A DNA stretch of 64,000 nt from Oscillospiraceae bacterium (GTDB lineage: Bacteria > Bacillota > Clostridia > Oscillospirales > Ruminococcaceae), in the NCBI GenBank assembly GCA_019423755.1, contig JAHZAU010000003.1, positions 83,887 to 147,886 on the forward strand, written 5' to 3'. The translations under genes and the position numbers were made by a program. The first letter of the stretch is position 1. Each line of letters begins with the position of its first letter. Below the pieces are notes generated by a model. That model ran no database searches. It was not told the DNA's origin and saw nothing but the letters and a program-made list of their open reading frames with translations. Of the stretch, positions 24,339 through 32,884 are shown piece after piece.

Positions 24339-25148
24339 TTAAAGCAGCGCCGACAGCGTCACCGCAGCCAGCATGGCAAGCTGGCCGCAGGCAAAATACC
24401 ACCCGGCCAGGTCCCCGGTGATGCCGCCGAATTCCTTCCGGCACATTTGAACAAACCCCGCTGTCACCAGCGCAAACACGCCCAGCGCCGCCAAGGCGGG
24501 CCAAGCTGCCAGCCAAAGCATCGCCGCCGCTGCCAACAGAGCAAGAACGGTCAAAATGCCCAGCACCCGGCGTTTTTTCTGCGCCGCTGCCTGGGAAAAG
24601 GTGGCAGCCAGGCCTTTTTTGCGGGCGGAAGGCAGGGCAGCCACCGCTCCCCCGCTGAAGCACCGGCCCCAGACGCATCCTGCGGCCAGAATCCCCGCCC
24701 AGCGCAGAAACGCTCCGCTGTCCGCACGGCCCAGCTCCCAAAGCTGCGTCCAAAGCCCCGCCTGCACCAGCAGGTAGGCCCCGGCGAACACCACCGCAAA
24801 GGCACCGGCGCGGGGGTCCTGCAGGATGCGAAGCTTCTCCTCCCGGGTCTGGTGGGAGGAAAGGGCGTCCACCGTGTCGCAGAAGCCGTCCATGTGGATG
24901 CCGCCGGTGAGCAGCAGCGGCAAAGCTACCGCCACCGCGCCAAACAGCAGCGGCGCAATACCCAGCCGGACTGCCAGCCAGGCCCAACCCCAAAGCAGGG
25001 CGCCTTCCAGCACCCCCACCAACGGGAAGGCCGCCAGGGCGTATTTCATGTTCTCCTCCGTCCAGTCGATCTGCGGCATGGGGACAGAAGAATACATGGA
25101 AAACGCCACGATGACCGTTTCCCAGACGTTTTTTACCCGATGAAGCAC
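24339..25148 (-). CDS. cobS: Adenosylcobinamide-GDP ribazoletransferase CobS (cobalamin synthase)
   Basis: This 269-residue polytopic membrane enzyme condenses adenosylcobinamide-GDP with alpha-ribazole (or its phosphate). The family signature GGIHMDGFCDTVDALSSHQTREEKLRILQDPRAGAFAVV is present, preceded by AAFPLVGVLEGALLWG and followed by a helix-rich C-terminal half with KEFGGITGDLAGWYF. I prefer a GTG start at 25148, with AAGGAGGGAC upstream. It overlaps the end of cobU by 16 nt. Confidence 0.93.
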   Translation of the reverse strand: MLHRVKNVWETVIVAFSMYSSVPMPQIDWTEENMKYALAAFPLVGVLEGALLWGWAWLAVRLGIAPLLFGAVAVALPLLLTGGIHMDGFCDTVDALSSHQTREEKLRILQDPRAGAFAVVFAGAYLLVQAGLWTQLWELGRADSGAFLRWAGILAAGCVWGRCFSGGAVAALPSARKKGLAATFSQAAAQKKRRVLGILTVLALLAAAAMLWLAAWPALAALGVFALVTAGFVQMCRKEFGGITGDLAGWYFACGQLAMLAAVTLSALL

Positions 25149-25678
25149 GAGAGTCCCTCCTTTGTCGTATCCTTGCGGCAGAGCGGGATGCCGCAGACCA
25201 CCTCGTATACCAAGCTTGCCTGCCAGGCCAGCGCCTGATTGACCCGGCCCAGCATCTTTAAATATTCCTCGGTGCTGGGGTCGTAGCGCAGGCCGTCGGA
25301 AAACAGCTCGTTGGTGACCACCACCACATCCCCCTGCTGCGCCAGATGGAGCACCCCTTCCACCGCCGCTTGTTCCGGGTCCGGGGAGGGCGGCGTGCCG
25401 AAGCACTCGTTTGCCAGCAGGTTGCTCATGCACTCCACCAGCGCCACCCCTTCCCCGGGCAGGGCCAGTCCGGACAGGTCCCGGGGACGTTCCAGGGTAA
25501 GAAAGCCCTTCCCCCGGCGCAGCTCCCGGTGGCGGAGCACCCGCCGGCGGCTCTCCTCGTCGAAGACTTCCATAGCGGCGACGTAATACCGGGGCCGCTC
25601 CCCAGCCAGACGCAGGGCCAGCGCCTCGGCAAACTCCGATTTCCCGCTGGCTGCCCCGCCGCTTACCAATGCGATCAT
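25133..25678 (-). CDS. cobU: Adenosylcobinamide kinase / guanylyltransferase CobU
   Basis: This 181-residue enzyme has the P-loop SGGAASGKSEFAE, YYVAAMEVFDEESRRRVLRH(R) containing the expected acidic residues and His, LVECMSNLLANECF, then VVVTNELFSDGLRYDPST and the C-terminal LGRVNQALAWQASLVYEVVCGIP. It phosphorylates adenosylcobinamide and transfers GMP to it. The start at 25678 follows AAAGGAGG. It lies directly after cobT (13 nt). Confidence 0.93.
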   Translation of the reverse strand: MIALVSGGAASGKSEFAEALALRLAGERPRYYVAAMEVFDEESRRRVLRHRELRRGKGFLTLERPRDLSGLALPGEGVALVECMSNLLANECFGTPPSPDPEQAAVEGVLHLAQQGDVVVVTNELFSDGLRYDPSTEEYLKMLGRVNQALAWQASLVYEVVCGIPLCRKDTTKEGLSCFIG

Positions 25679-25691
25679 CCTGCGTCCTCCT

Positions 25692-26756
25692 TTACTTGAG
25701 ATGCTGGTACTGCTCCACCGCGATCTCCTGGAAGGTGGGCATCCCGTCGTAGACCGCCAGGGCCATATCCCACAGCGGGAAGGATGCCACCGCGCCGGTC
25801 CCCTCGCCCAGGCACATGCCGCAGGTGAGCAGTGGAGAAAGCCCCAGCGCGTCCAGCACCATCTGGCCCGCCGGTTCCCGGGACACATGGGAGGCAAAGA
25901 GCACCTGCCGCACATCGGGGCAGAGTTTCACCGCCACCAGCGCCGCCGCCGTAGAGATCAGACCGTCCAGCACCACCGGCACCCGGTGCACCAGACCGCC
26001 CAGGCAAAGCCCGGCCATACCCGCCAGATCAAAGCCGCCCACCTTGGCCAGCACGTCCACCGGGTCCGCCGGGTCGGGACGGTTGAGGGCAATGCCCCGG
26101 CGGATGGCAGCGACCTTCCGTTCCAGCCCGGCGGAGCTAAGACCTGCGCCGCGGCCAGTTACCTGCTGTGGGTCCACCTGCAGCAGCACCGAGATCAGCG
26201 CGCTGCTGGTGGTGGTGTTGCCGATGCCCATCTCGCCAGTGGCAAGCAGGGTCACGCCCTCCTCCTTGAGCTGGCCCGCCAGCTGGATGCCGTACCGCAG
26301 GCCGTCCACCGCCTGTTCCCGGGACATAGCCGGTCCGGCGGTAAAGTCGGCAGTGCCGTTGCCCAGCCGGTGGGAGCGCAGTCCCGGCCCGGCCACCAGG
26401 CGCACCACGCCCATATCCACCGGGACCACCCGGGCCCCGGCGCATCGAGCCATGCAGCAGACGCTGGTGGCGCTCCGGGTCAGGTTTTCCGCCACGATGG
26501 CGGTGGTCTCCTGGGAGGTCTGGGTGACCCCCTGGGCTACGACGCCATTGTCGGCGCAGAACACCACCACCGCCTTCTCCCCCAGTTTGGGACGGGGCGT
26601 CCCCTGGATGCCAGCCAGCCGGGCGATCATCGGTTCCAGGTCGCCCAGTCCGCCGAGGGGCTTGGCGATGGTGTCCCACCGCTGGGCGGCCGCCTGTTGG
26701 ACTTCTTGGTCGATGGCGCTGCCCGCTACGGGAAGTCCTTCCTCATTCCACTGCAT
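25692..26756 (-). CDS. cobT: Nicotinate-nucleotide-dimethylbenzimidazole phosphoribosyltransferase CobT
   Basis: This 354-residue enzyme activates the lower ligand base by transferring phosphoribose from nicotinate mononucleotide. CobT motifs: QRWDTIAKPLGGLGDLEPMIARLAGIQ, VVFCADNGVVAQGVTQT, GEMGIGNTTTSSAL, VTGRGAGLSSAGLERK and the catalytic Glu near the end in CLGEGTGAVASFPL. The ATG at 26756 has AAAGGAG at correct spacing; an in-frame ATG at 26762 abuts that site and overlaps the cbiA stop. No dimethylbenzimidazole synthesis genes (bluB or bza) are visible, so the base source is unknown. Confidence 0.95.
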   Translation of the reverse strand: MQWNEEGLPVAGSAIDQEVQQAAAQRWDTIAKPLGGLGDLEPMIARLAGIQGTPRPKLGEKAVVVFCADNGVVAQGVTQTSQETTAIVAENLTRSATSVCCMARCAGARVVPVDMGVVRLVAGPGLRSHRLGNGTADFTAGPAMSREQAVDGLRYGIQLAGQLKEEGVTLLATGEMGIGNTTTSSALISVLLQVDPQQVTGRGAGLSSAGLERKVAAIRRGIALNRPDPADPVDVLAKVGGFDLAGMAGLCLGGLVHRVPVVLDGLISTAAALVAVKLCPDVRQVLFASHVSREPAGQMVLDALGLSPLLTCGMCLGEGTGAVASFPLWDMALAVYDGMPTFQEIAVEQYQHLK

Positions 26757-26758
26757 GA

Positions 26759-28144
26759 TCATCTCTCCTTTCCAGCCGGGGAAAATCCGGCTGCTCGCTG
26801 CAAAAACCGCCGCGCCGCTTCCGGGCAGGCGGGAAAATACAGGTGACTATACCCGGCCGCCAAGGTTTCGCTGGCGTGCAGGCAATCCCACTGCTGGGGA
26901 CGCCCGGGCTTCTGCGCCGTGGCATCCGTGCCGGGGAATTCGCTGTCCCAATAATGAAACTCATGGGCCGGGAAGCGCGTCCCTGCCGGGCCCAGCAGAC
27001 AGTCCTTCTTCAAAGTCACATCCACATAACCGAAGCGGCAGAGCTTGCCGGTGGGCCAGCTTTTTCCCGGGAGCACCCCGCACATAGCGTAGGTACCGCC
27101 GTCCTCCCCCACCAGCTGCTGTTGGAGGTATTGGAAGCCGCCGCACTCGGCAATGCAGGGCATGCCCGCCTGGATGCTGTCGCGAATTTCCCGGCGCAGG
27201 GAGGTGTTCTCCTCCAGCTCCCGGGCGTAAAGCTCCGGGTAGCCGCCGCCGAGATACAGCCCCTGGGTCCCCGAGGGAAGAGCGCTGTCCCGCCGGGGGG
27301 AAAAGCTCCGCAGCTGCGCGCCCATCCATTCCAGTATGGCGAGATTTTCGTCATAATAAAAGCAGAACGCCTCGTCCTGGGCCACGGCGATGGTCACCGG
27401 GGCGCAGGAAGGCTCCGGGGGCAGCGGCTCCCAGCAAAGGGCCGGGGCCTCGGCCGCCCATTCTGCCAGCCGGTCCAACTCCAAGCTCGCTTCGGCTTGG
27501 TCCGCCAAGGCGTCCAGCCGCTGTTCCAGGTCTTGGATCTCCCCGGCGGTGACCAGCCCCAGATGACGGCTCCCCAGCGCCAGGTCGGGCCGGGGTGGAA
27601 AGTATCCCGCCGCCTCAATCCCCAGTTCTTCCCAAAGTTGCTGGCGCAGCTGCGGGTACCGGGCCGCGGAAAGCTGGTTGAAGATCACCCCGCGCAGGCG
27701 GTTTTGGGGGCAGTAGTCCAAAAAGCCCCGGATGACCGCCAGCACCGAGATGCCCATTCCCCGGCAGTTGACCACCAGCACCGCCGGGGTCTCGGTGGCG
27801 CAGGCCATCTGCCAGGCGCTGGCCCGGGTGGTGTTCCCCAGCCCGTCGTAGTAGCCCATGGCGCCTTCCAGCAGCACGAGCTCCGCCTTCCGGCGGCAGG
27901 CAGCGTCCCCCAGCAGCTGGCGGACCTGCCCTTCACCAGAGAAAAACAGGTCCAAGTTGCCAGCCGGGACCCCCAGCACCCGCCGGTGGAACATGGGGTC
28001 GATGTAGTCCGGCCCGCATTTCATGGAAAGCAGGCGGCGGCCCCTTCGCTGCCAGGCCCGCAGCAGGGCGCAGGTCAGGGTGGTTTTTCCGCTGCCGCTG
28101 GACACGCCCGCCAGCAGCAGACGGGGGAGTTTTTGCTGCATCAT
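26759..28144 (-). CDS. cbiA: Cobyrinic acid a,c-diamide synthase CbiA
   Basis: This 461-residue amidase acts on carboxylates a and c. The N-terminal ATPase begins LLAGVSSGSGKTTLTCALLRAW; KCGPDYIDPMFHRRVLG and LVLLEGAMGYYDG follow. The glutaminase domain has GLYLGGGYPELYAREL, the nucleophile in PCIAECGGFQYLQQQL, and the C-terminal GHEFHYWD-like AHEFHYWDSEF. It overlaps the stop of cbiET by 4 nt (ATGATG start) and precedes cobT. Confidence 0.95.
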   Translation of the reverse strand: MMQQKLPRLLLAGVSSGSGKTTLTCALLRAWQRRGRRLLSMKCGPDYIDPMFHRRVLGVPAGNLDLFFSGEGQVRQLLGDAACRRKAELVLLEGAMGYYDGLGNTTRASAWQMACATETPAVLVVNCRGMGISVLAVIRGFLDYCPQNRLRGVIFNQLSAARYPQLRQQLWEELGIEAAGYFPPRPDLALGSRHLGLVTAGEIQDLEQRLDALADQAEASLELDRLAEWAAEAPALCWEPLPPEPSCAPVTIAVAQDEAFCFYYDENLAILEWMGAQLRSFSPRRDSALPSGTQGLYLGGGYPELYARELEENTSLRREIRDSIQAGMPCIAECGGFQYLQQQLVGEDGGTYAMCGVLPGKSWPTGKLCRFGYVDVTLKKDCLLGPAGTRFPAHEFHYWDSEFPGTDATAQKPGRPQQWDCLHASETLAAGYSHLYFPACPEAARRFLQRAAGFSPAGKER

Positions 28145-29412
28145 GCGTCTTCCCTCCCCTGGGCCGAAAGCAGGAACACCGGGTTTTGGGCCAGCAGCAT
28201 CTGACTGCAGCCTGCCGGACGCCCTTTGGCCACCGACAGCTGCACCAGCTCCACCTGCTGCATCCCCAGCCTGGAGAATGCCTCCAAGGTCCGGGTCGCG
28301 GTCTCCAAGGTGATGGCGCTGACCACCGCGCGCACCGCCGGGTTCTTTTCCAGCGCCAGCCTCAGGATGGGCTCCACCTGGCCGGTGGTCCCGCCCAGGA
28401 ACACCCGGTCCGGCGCGGGGAAATCCTCCAGGTCCTGGGGAGCGGTCCCCAGCCGGAGGGTCAGATTCCCGCAGGCAAAGCGTTCCCGGTTTTTCTGCGC
28501 CAGCGCAAAGGCCCGGGGCTCCTTCTCAATGGCCCACACCTGCCCCTGGGGCAGACTGAGCGCCATCTCCACCGACACCGAGCCGCTGCCCGCGCCGATG
28601 TCCCAAGCGGTTTGGTCGGGGCGCAGGCGCAGCTTGGAAAGGATCACCGCCCGCACCTCGCTTTTGGTCATAGGCACCGGGCGAGGGCCCTCCATATCCC
28701 GCAGGAAAGCTTCGTCCGGAAGGCCCGGCGTGGTTTGCTGCCGGTGGGACAGGCCCTCCGGGCGGCGGAGCAGCATGCAGGAAAGGGGCGCGAAGCTCTG
28801 CCGGGCCAGCTCCCGCGCCAGACCGTGGGTGATACGCTCCTCCGGGTAGGAAAGGGACTCGCCCACCCAAACTTCCGCCTCGCCCAGGCCCGCTTCGGTC
28901 AGTTGGTGGCAGACGCTTTGGGGGGAATGTTCCCCGCCGGTGAGCAGAAACACCTTCTCATGCTGGGAAAGCCAGGTGGCAACGCTGCCCTCCCGACCGT
29001 GCAGGCTCCGAAGGGCGCAGTCCTCCCAGCTTTGGCCACAGGCGGCGCAGAGATACTGCACCGAGCTGATGCCGCAATGGGGCTGGATCTTGGCCTGGGG
29101 CAGACGCTGGGCCAGCTCCCGGCGCAGTCCTGCCGCCCCGCTGTAAAAGCCGATATCCCCGGAAAAGAGCACCGCCGCCTCGGCAGCGTCCGGCCGCTGG
29201 GCCAGGGCTTCCGCCAGCTGGCAGGGGGAAATGGCCGCCACCTTCTCCCCGGCAAATTCCGGGAAGGCGTCCAGCATCCGCTGGGCCCCCAGCAGGCAGC
29301 GGCTCCTTTGGATGGCGTCCCAGGCCGAGGCGGTCAGGCCCTCCCGGCCTCCCATGCCGATCCCCACCAGGTGGATGGTCCGCCCGGCGCCGGTGTGGTC
29401 ATATCGATTCAT
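28141..29412 (-). CDS. cbiET: Bifunctional cobalt-precorrin-7 (C5)-methyltransferase / cobalt-precorrin-6B (C15)-methyltransferase CbiET
   Basis: This 423-residue fusion matches CobL layout. Residues 1-210 are the CbiE methyltransferase (HLVGIGMGGREGLT, LFSGDIGFYSGAAGLR, VFLLTGGEHSPQSV). Residues about 235-423 are the CbiT methyltransferase/decarboxylase (MTKSEVRAVILSKLRL, WDIGAGSGSVSVEMAL, VWAIEKEPRAFALAQKN, PDRVFLGGTTGQVEPIL). It methylates C5 and C15 and decarboxylates the acetate at C12. It lies 25 nt downstream of hemB; the start follows AAAGGAG. Confidence 0.95.
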   Translation of the reverse strand: MNRYDHTGAGRTIHLVGIGMGGREGLTASAWDAIQRSRCLLGAQRMLDAFPEFAGEKVAAISPCQLAEALAQRPDAAEAAVLFSGDIGFYSGAAGLRRELAQRLPQAKIQPHCGISSVQYLCAACGQSWEDCALRSLHGREGSVATWLSQHEKVFLLTGGEHSPQSVCHQLTEAGLGEAEVWVGESLSYPEERITHGLARELARQSFAPLSCMLLRRPEGLSHRQQTTPGLPDEAFLRDMEGPRPVPMTKSEVRAVILSKLRLRPDQTAWDIGAGSGSVSVEMALSLPQGQVWAIEKEPRAFALAQKNRERFACGNLTLRLGTAPQDLEDFPAPDRVFLGGTTGQVEPILRLALEKNPAVRAVVSAITLETATRTLEAFSRLGMQQVELVQLSVAKGRPAGCSQMLLAQNPVFLLSAQGREDA

Positions 29413-29437
29413 CTCCCTGTCTCCTTTCCGGTAAATG

Positions 29438-30421
29438 TTAGCCGATGCGGCCTTCCTTCATCCAACCGGCCAGCTGCAGCGCGTAGTAGGAAATGAGGAT
29501 ATCCGCCCCAGCGCGGTAGATGCTCACTGCGGTCTCGCAGGCGATGGACGCTTCGTCCACCAGGCCCTGGGCCGCCGCGGCCTTGATCATGGCGTATTCT
29601 CCGCTAACGCTGTACGCCGCCAAAGGAAGGTCGGTGGCCTGCCGTACCCGGGTGATCACATCCAGGTAGGACAGCGCCGGTTTCACCATCACCAGGTCTG
29701 CGCCCTCCTCCTCGTCCAACCGGACCTCCCGCAGGGCCTCCCGGCTGTTGTGATAGTCCATCTGGTAGGCCTTGCGGTCCCCGAAGGCCGGAGCCGAACC
29801 CGCCGCTTCCCGGAACGGGCCGTAAAAGCTGGAAGCATACTTGGCGGAATAGGCCATGATCGGGGTGGAGGCAAAGCCGTTTTCGTCCAGCACCCGGCGC
29901 ATCCGGCCTACCCGGCCATCCATCATGTCCGAAGGGGCCACCATATCTGCCCCGGCCTGCACATGGGAAAGGGCGGTACGGGCCAGCAGCTCCACCGTGG
30001 TGTCATTTTCCACTTCCTCCCCGCAGAGCAGGCCGCAATGTCCGTGGCTGGTGTACTCACACAGGCAGACGTCGGTGATGCAGTAAAGCTGGGGGAAGCG
30101 GCGTTTTGCCTCCTGCAGCGCCTGCTGCACCACGCCGTTTTCTGCCCAAGCGCCGCTGCCCTGGGGGTCCTTTTCCTTGGGGATGCCAAAGAGCAGCACC
30201 TTGTCTACCCCGCTTTCCAGCAAGCGTTCCAGCGGGTAGGCCAGGGTATCGGGGCTGTAACGGAACTGCCCCGGCAGCGAGGGGATCTCCTCGCAGATCC
30301 CGCTCCCCTCCCGGACAAAAATGGGGTAGATCAGCGAGCTAGGGGAAAATCGGGTCTCGCGGACCATCTGCCGCAGGGCCGGCAGGCGGCGCAGGCGGCG
30401 GGGACGTTGCATCATTTCCAT
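29438..30421 (-). CDS. hemB: Porphobilinogen synthase (delta-aminolevulinate dehydratase) HemB
   Basis: This 327-residue enzyme condenses two aminolevulinates. Active-site and metal segments are all visible: the Cys-rich zinc site CLCEYTSHGHCGLL, SDMMDGRVGRMR, the first lysine in YSAKYASSFYGPFR, and the Schiff-base lysine in LVMVKPALSYLDVI, followed by YSVSGEYAM. The start at 30421 follows AGGAGG. It overlaps the cobA-hemD gene by 10 nt. Confidence 0.96.
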   Translation of the reverse strand: MEMMQRPRRLRRLPALRQMVRETRFSPSSLIYPIFVREGSGICEEIPSLPGQFRYSPDTLAYPLERLLESGVDKVLLFGIPKEKDPQGSGAWAENGVVQQALQEAKRRFPQLYCITDVCLCEYTSHGHCGLLCGEEVENDTTVELLARTALSHVQAGADMVAPSDMMDGRVGRMRRVLDENGFASTPIMAYSAKYASSFYGPFREAAGSAPAFGDRKAYQMDYHNSREALREVRLDEEEGADLVMVKPALSYLDVITRVRQATDLPLAAYSVSGEYAMIKAAAAQGLVDEASIACETAVSIYRAGADILISYYALQLAGWMKEGRIG

Positions 30422-31971
30422 GAAAGATCCTCCTCGTTTTGGGGTGTCATCGTGTGGTTTGCGTATTCTAAAATGGTCTGTACCATGGCGTCCATGGTAG
30501 CCTGCGGGGCCACCAGGCAGCGAAGGCCCAGCGCCCGGGCGGCCTGGGCGGTTTGTTCGCCGATGCAGACCGCCGTACAGCCGGAAAGGTCCAGCCCGTC
30601 CATGGCCTGGGCAAAGCGCCGGACACAGGACGCGCTGGTGAAGGTCAGCAGGTCGATGCCCCCTTCTTCCAGCAAGCGGCGCACCGGGGCGGCCTCGCTC
30701 CCGGCGGGGAGAGTGTCATACAGCGGCCAGTCCCGGTAAGAAATGCCCGCCTCTTTCAAACAGGCCGGTAGCTCCGGGGAACCTTCCCGCGCGCGGGGAA
30801 GCAGTACCCTCTCCCCCGGCAGTACCGTCCGGGCCAGGGTCTCCCCCAGCGCCCGGGCGGTGTATTCCTCCGGCATACAATCGGCAAACAGCCCCCGCTT
30901 TTCCAGCGCCTGAGCAGTGCCGGGGCCGATGACGGCCAGTTTCTTTCCAGACAAGGTGCGGACATCCATCCGCTGGCGGGCCAGCAGGTCAAAGAACCCT
31001 TCCACCCCCGCCGGACTGGTGAAGCCCAGCCAGGTGTAATCCCCCAGCTGGGAAAGCACCGGGGCCAGCTCCTTCGGCGGCAGCGGGCGGGTAGCGATGG
31101 CGGGAAATTCCACCACCTCGGCTCCCAGGCGGCGCAGCGGCTCGCTCAGGCGGGAAGCCCGCTCCTGGGGACGGGTGACCAGCACCCGCAGCCGGTGCAG
31201 CGGACGCTGCTCCACCCAGGAAAGTTCCTCTCCCAGGCGGCAGACCTCCCCCACCACGATGATGGCCGGCGCCTGGATACCGGCAGCGCGAGCCTGCTGG
31301 GGCAGGGTGTCCAAGGTGGCGATAACGGTGCGCTGGCGGCTGGTGGTACCCTCCTGCAGGATAGCGGCGGGGGTGGAAGCCGCCTTTCCGTGAGCCTGCA
31401 GCTGAGCGCAAATTTCTTCCAGATGCCCCACCCCCATAAGGAACACCAGCGTCCCTTTCAAGCGCGCCAAGGCGTCCCAATCCATGGCGGGCAGACCGTC
31501 CTTTTTGCTGTGGCCGGTGATGATATGCACCGAGGAGGCCCAATCCCGATGGGTCACCGGGATACCGGCATAGGCCGGGACCGCCAAAGCGGAACTGACC
31601 CCCGGCACTACCTGGCAAGGAATGCCAGCTTCCAACAGCTGCTGCATCTCCTCCGCGCCGCGGCCAAAGAGAAACGGGTCCCCGCCCTTGAGGCGGACCA
31701 CCTGATGCCCGGCCTGGGCTTCCTCCACCAGCAGGCGGTTGATCTCCTCCTGGGGGACGCTGTGCCGGCCGGCGCGCTTACCCACGCAGAGGCAGCGGGT
31801 CCCCGGCGGGATCATCCCCAGCACCGCCGCTCCGGCCAGATGGTCGTAGACCACCACGTCCGCTTCCTGCAGAAGCTGCCGCCCCCGCAGGGTCAGCAGT
31901 CCGGCGTCCCCCGGACCGGCTCCCACCAGCCAGACCCGGCCCTGTTTTTGGTTGATTTCGTGTTTCTCCAT
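30412..31971 (-). CDS. cobA-hemD: Fused uroporphyrinogen-III C-methyltransferase (CobA) and uroporphyrinogen-III synthase (HemD)
   Basis: This 519-residue two-domain protein makes precorrin-2 from hydroxymethylbilane. Residues 1-250 form the SAM-dependent methyltransferase (VWLVGAGPGDAGLLTLRG, YDHLAGAAVL, RLKGGDPFLFGRGAEE, PGVSSALAVPAYAGIPVTHR, GTLVFLMGVGHLEEI). Residues 265-505 are HemD (RLRVLVTRPQERASRLSEPLRRLGAEVVEFPAI, LGFTSPAGVEGFFDLL, AVIGPGTAQALEKRG, DLLTFTSASCVRRF, CIGEQTAQAARALGL). This fusion is well known in clostridia. ATG at 31971 follows AAAGGG; the gap after hemC is 21 nt. Confidence 0.95.
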   Translation of the reverse strand: MEKHEINQKQGRVWLVGAGPGDAGLLTLRGRQLLQEADVVVYDHLAGAAVLGMIPPGTRCLCVGKRAGRHSVPQEEINRLLVEEAQAGHQVVRLKGGDPFLFGRGAEEMQQLLEAGIPCQVVPGVSSALAVPAYAGIPVTHRDWASSVHIITGHSKKDGLPAMDWDALARLKGTLVFLMGVGHLEEICAQLQAHGKAASTPAAILQEGTTSRQRTVIATLDTLPQQARAAGIQAPAIIVVGEVCRLGEELSWVEQRPLHRLRVLVTRPQERASRLSEPLRRLGAEVVEFPAIATRPLPPKELAPVLSQLGDYTWLGFTSPAGVEGFFDLLARQRMDVRTLSGKKLAVIGPGTAQALEKRGLFADCMPEEYTARALGETLARTVLPGERVLLPRAREGSPELPACLKEAGISYRDWPLYDTLPAGSEAAPVRRLLEEGGIDLLTFTSASCVRRFAQAMDGLDLSGCTAVCIGEQTAQAARALGLRCLVAPQATMDAMVQTILEYANHTMTPQNEEDLSWK

Positions 31972-31992
31972 CGGTTCTGCCCTTTCTTGTGA

Positions 31993-32883
31993 TTATGTAC
32001 GGTGCCGCTGGCGAAGCTCCTCGGCCAGCTGCTCGCCCAGCCCTTCCGGGTCTTGGAAGGAGCCGGTCGTTTCGCCCAGGCTCCAACTGCCGTCTGCCGT
32101 GTCATAATAGAGCCCACGAAGGCGGATCTCCTCTCCGTCGGTCTCTCCGTAGGCCGCTACCGGGGAGGAGCAGCCGCCGTCCAATACCCGGACGTACTGT
32201 CGCTCCGCCAGGGAAACAGCGCGGGTCCACGGGTCATCCACCGCCGCCAGGAAAGGATAGTCCTCCCCCTTGCGGTGCTGGACCACCAGCGTTCCCTGCC
32301 CGGCGGCAGGCAGCAGCTCGTCTGTGGAAAAGACCCGGCTCATCCGACCGGCCAGCCCCGCCCGCTGCAAGCCCGCGCAGGCCAGCACCAGTGCGCCGTA
32401 TTCCCCGGCGTCCAGCTTTTCCAGACGGCGAAGGATGTTGCCCCGCACCGGCTCTACCGGCTGGCCGGGGTAAAGTTTTTCTAGTTGGAGCCTCCGGCGC
32501 AGGCTGGAACAGCCAAAGGCCGCGCCCGGCTGCTTTTCCGTCTGCCCCTGGGGCAGTACCAGGCAGTCCCTCGGGTCTCCACGGGCCACAAAGGCCCCCA
32601 GCGGCAGGTCCTCCGGCGTCTGCATGGGCACGTCCTTCAGGCTGTGCACCGAAAGGTCGATCTCCCCCTGGCGCAGCGCCCGGTCCAGCTCCTTGACAAA
32701 CAGCCCCTTGCCGCCGATCTTGTCCAAAGTACGGTCCAGGATGCGGTCGCCGGTGGTCTTCATGGTGACGATGACGAACCGGTACTCCGGGCAGGCCCGG
32801 GCCATGGCGTCCACCACCAGTTGGGTCTGGGCCACCGCCAGCTTGCTTTCCCGGCTGCCCACCCGGACGATCTTCTCCTTCAT
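31993..32883 (-). CDS. hemC: Hydroxymethylbilane synthase (porphobilinogen deaminase) HemC
   Basis: This 296-residue enzyme polymerises four porphobilinogens. Signatures: RVGSRESKLAVAQTQLVVDA, IVTMKTTGDRILDRTLDKIGGKGLFVKELD, DLSVHSLKDVPMQ, RGNILRRLEKLDAGEYGALVLACAGLQRAG and the dipyrromethane-cofactor cysteine in LDGGCSSPVAAYG. It starts at 32883, one base after the upstream cbiJ-sirC gene ends. Confidence 0.96.
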   Translation of the reverse strand: MKEKIVRVGSRESKLAVAQTQLVVDAMARACPEYRFVIVTMKTTGDRILDRTLDKIGGKGLFVKELDRALRQGEIDLSVHSLKDVPMQTPEDLPLGAFVARGDPRDCLVLPQGQTEKQPGAAFGCSSLRRRLQLEKLYPGQPVEPVRGNILRRLEKLDAGEYGALVLACAGLQRAGLAGRMSRVFSTDELLPAAGQGTLVVQHRKGEDYPFLAAVDDPWTRAVSLAERQYVRVLDGGCSSPVAAYGETDGEEIRLRGLYYDTADGSWSLGETTGSFQDPEGLGEQLAEELRQRHRT

Positions 32884-32884
32884 C

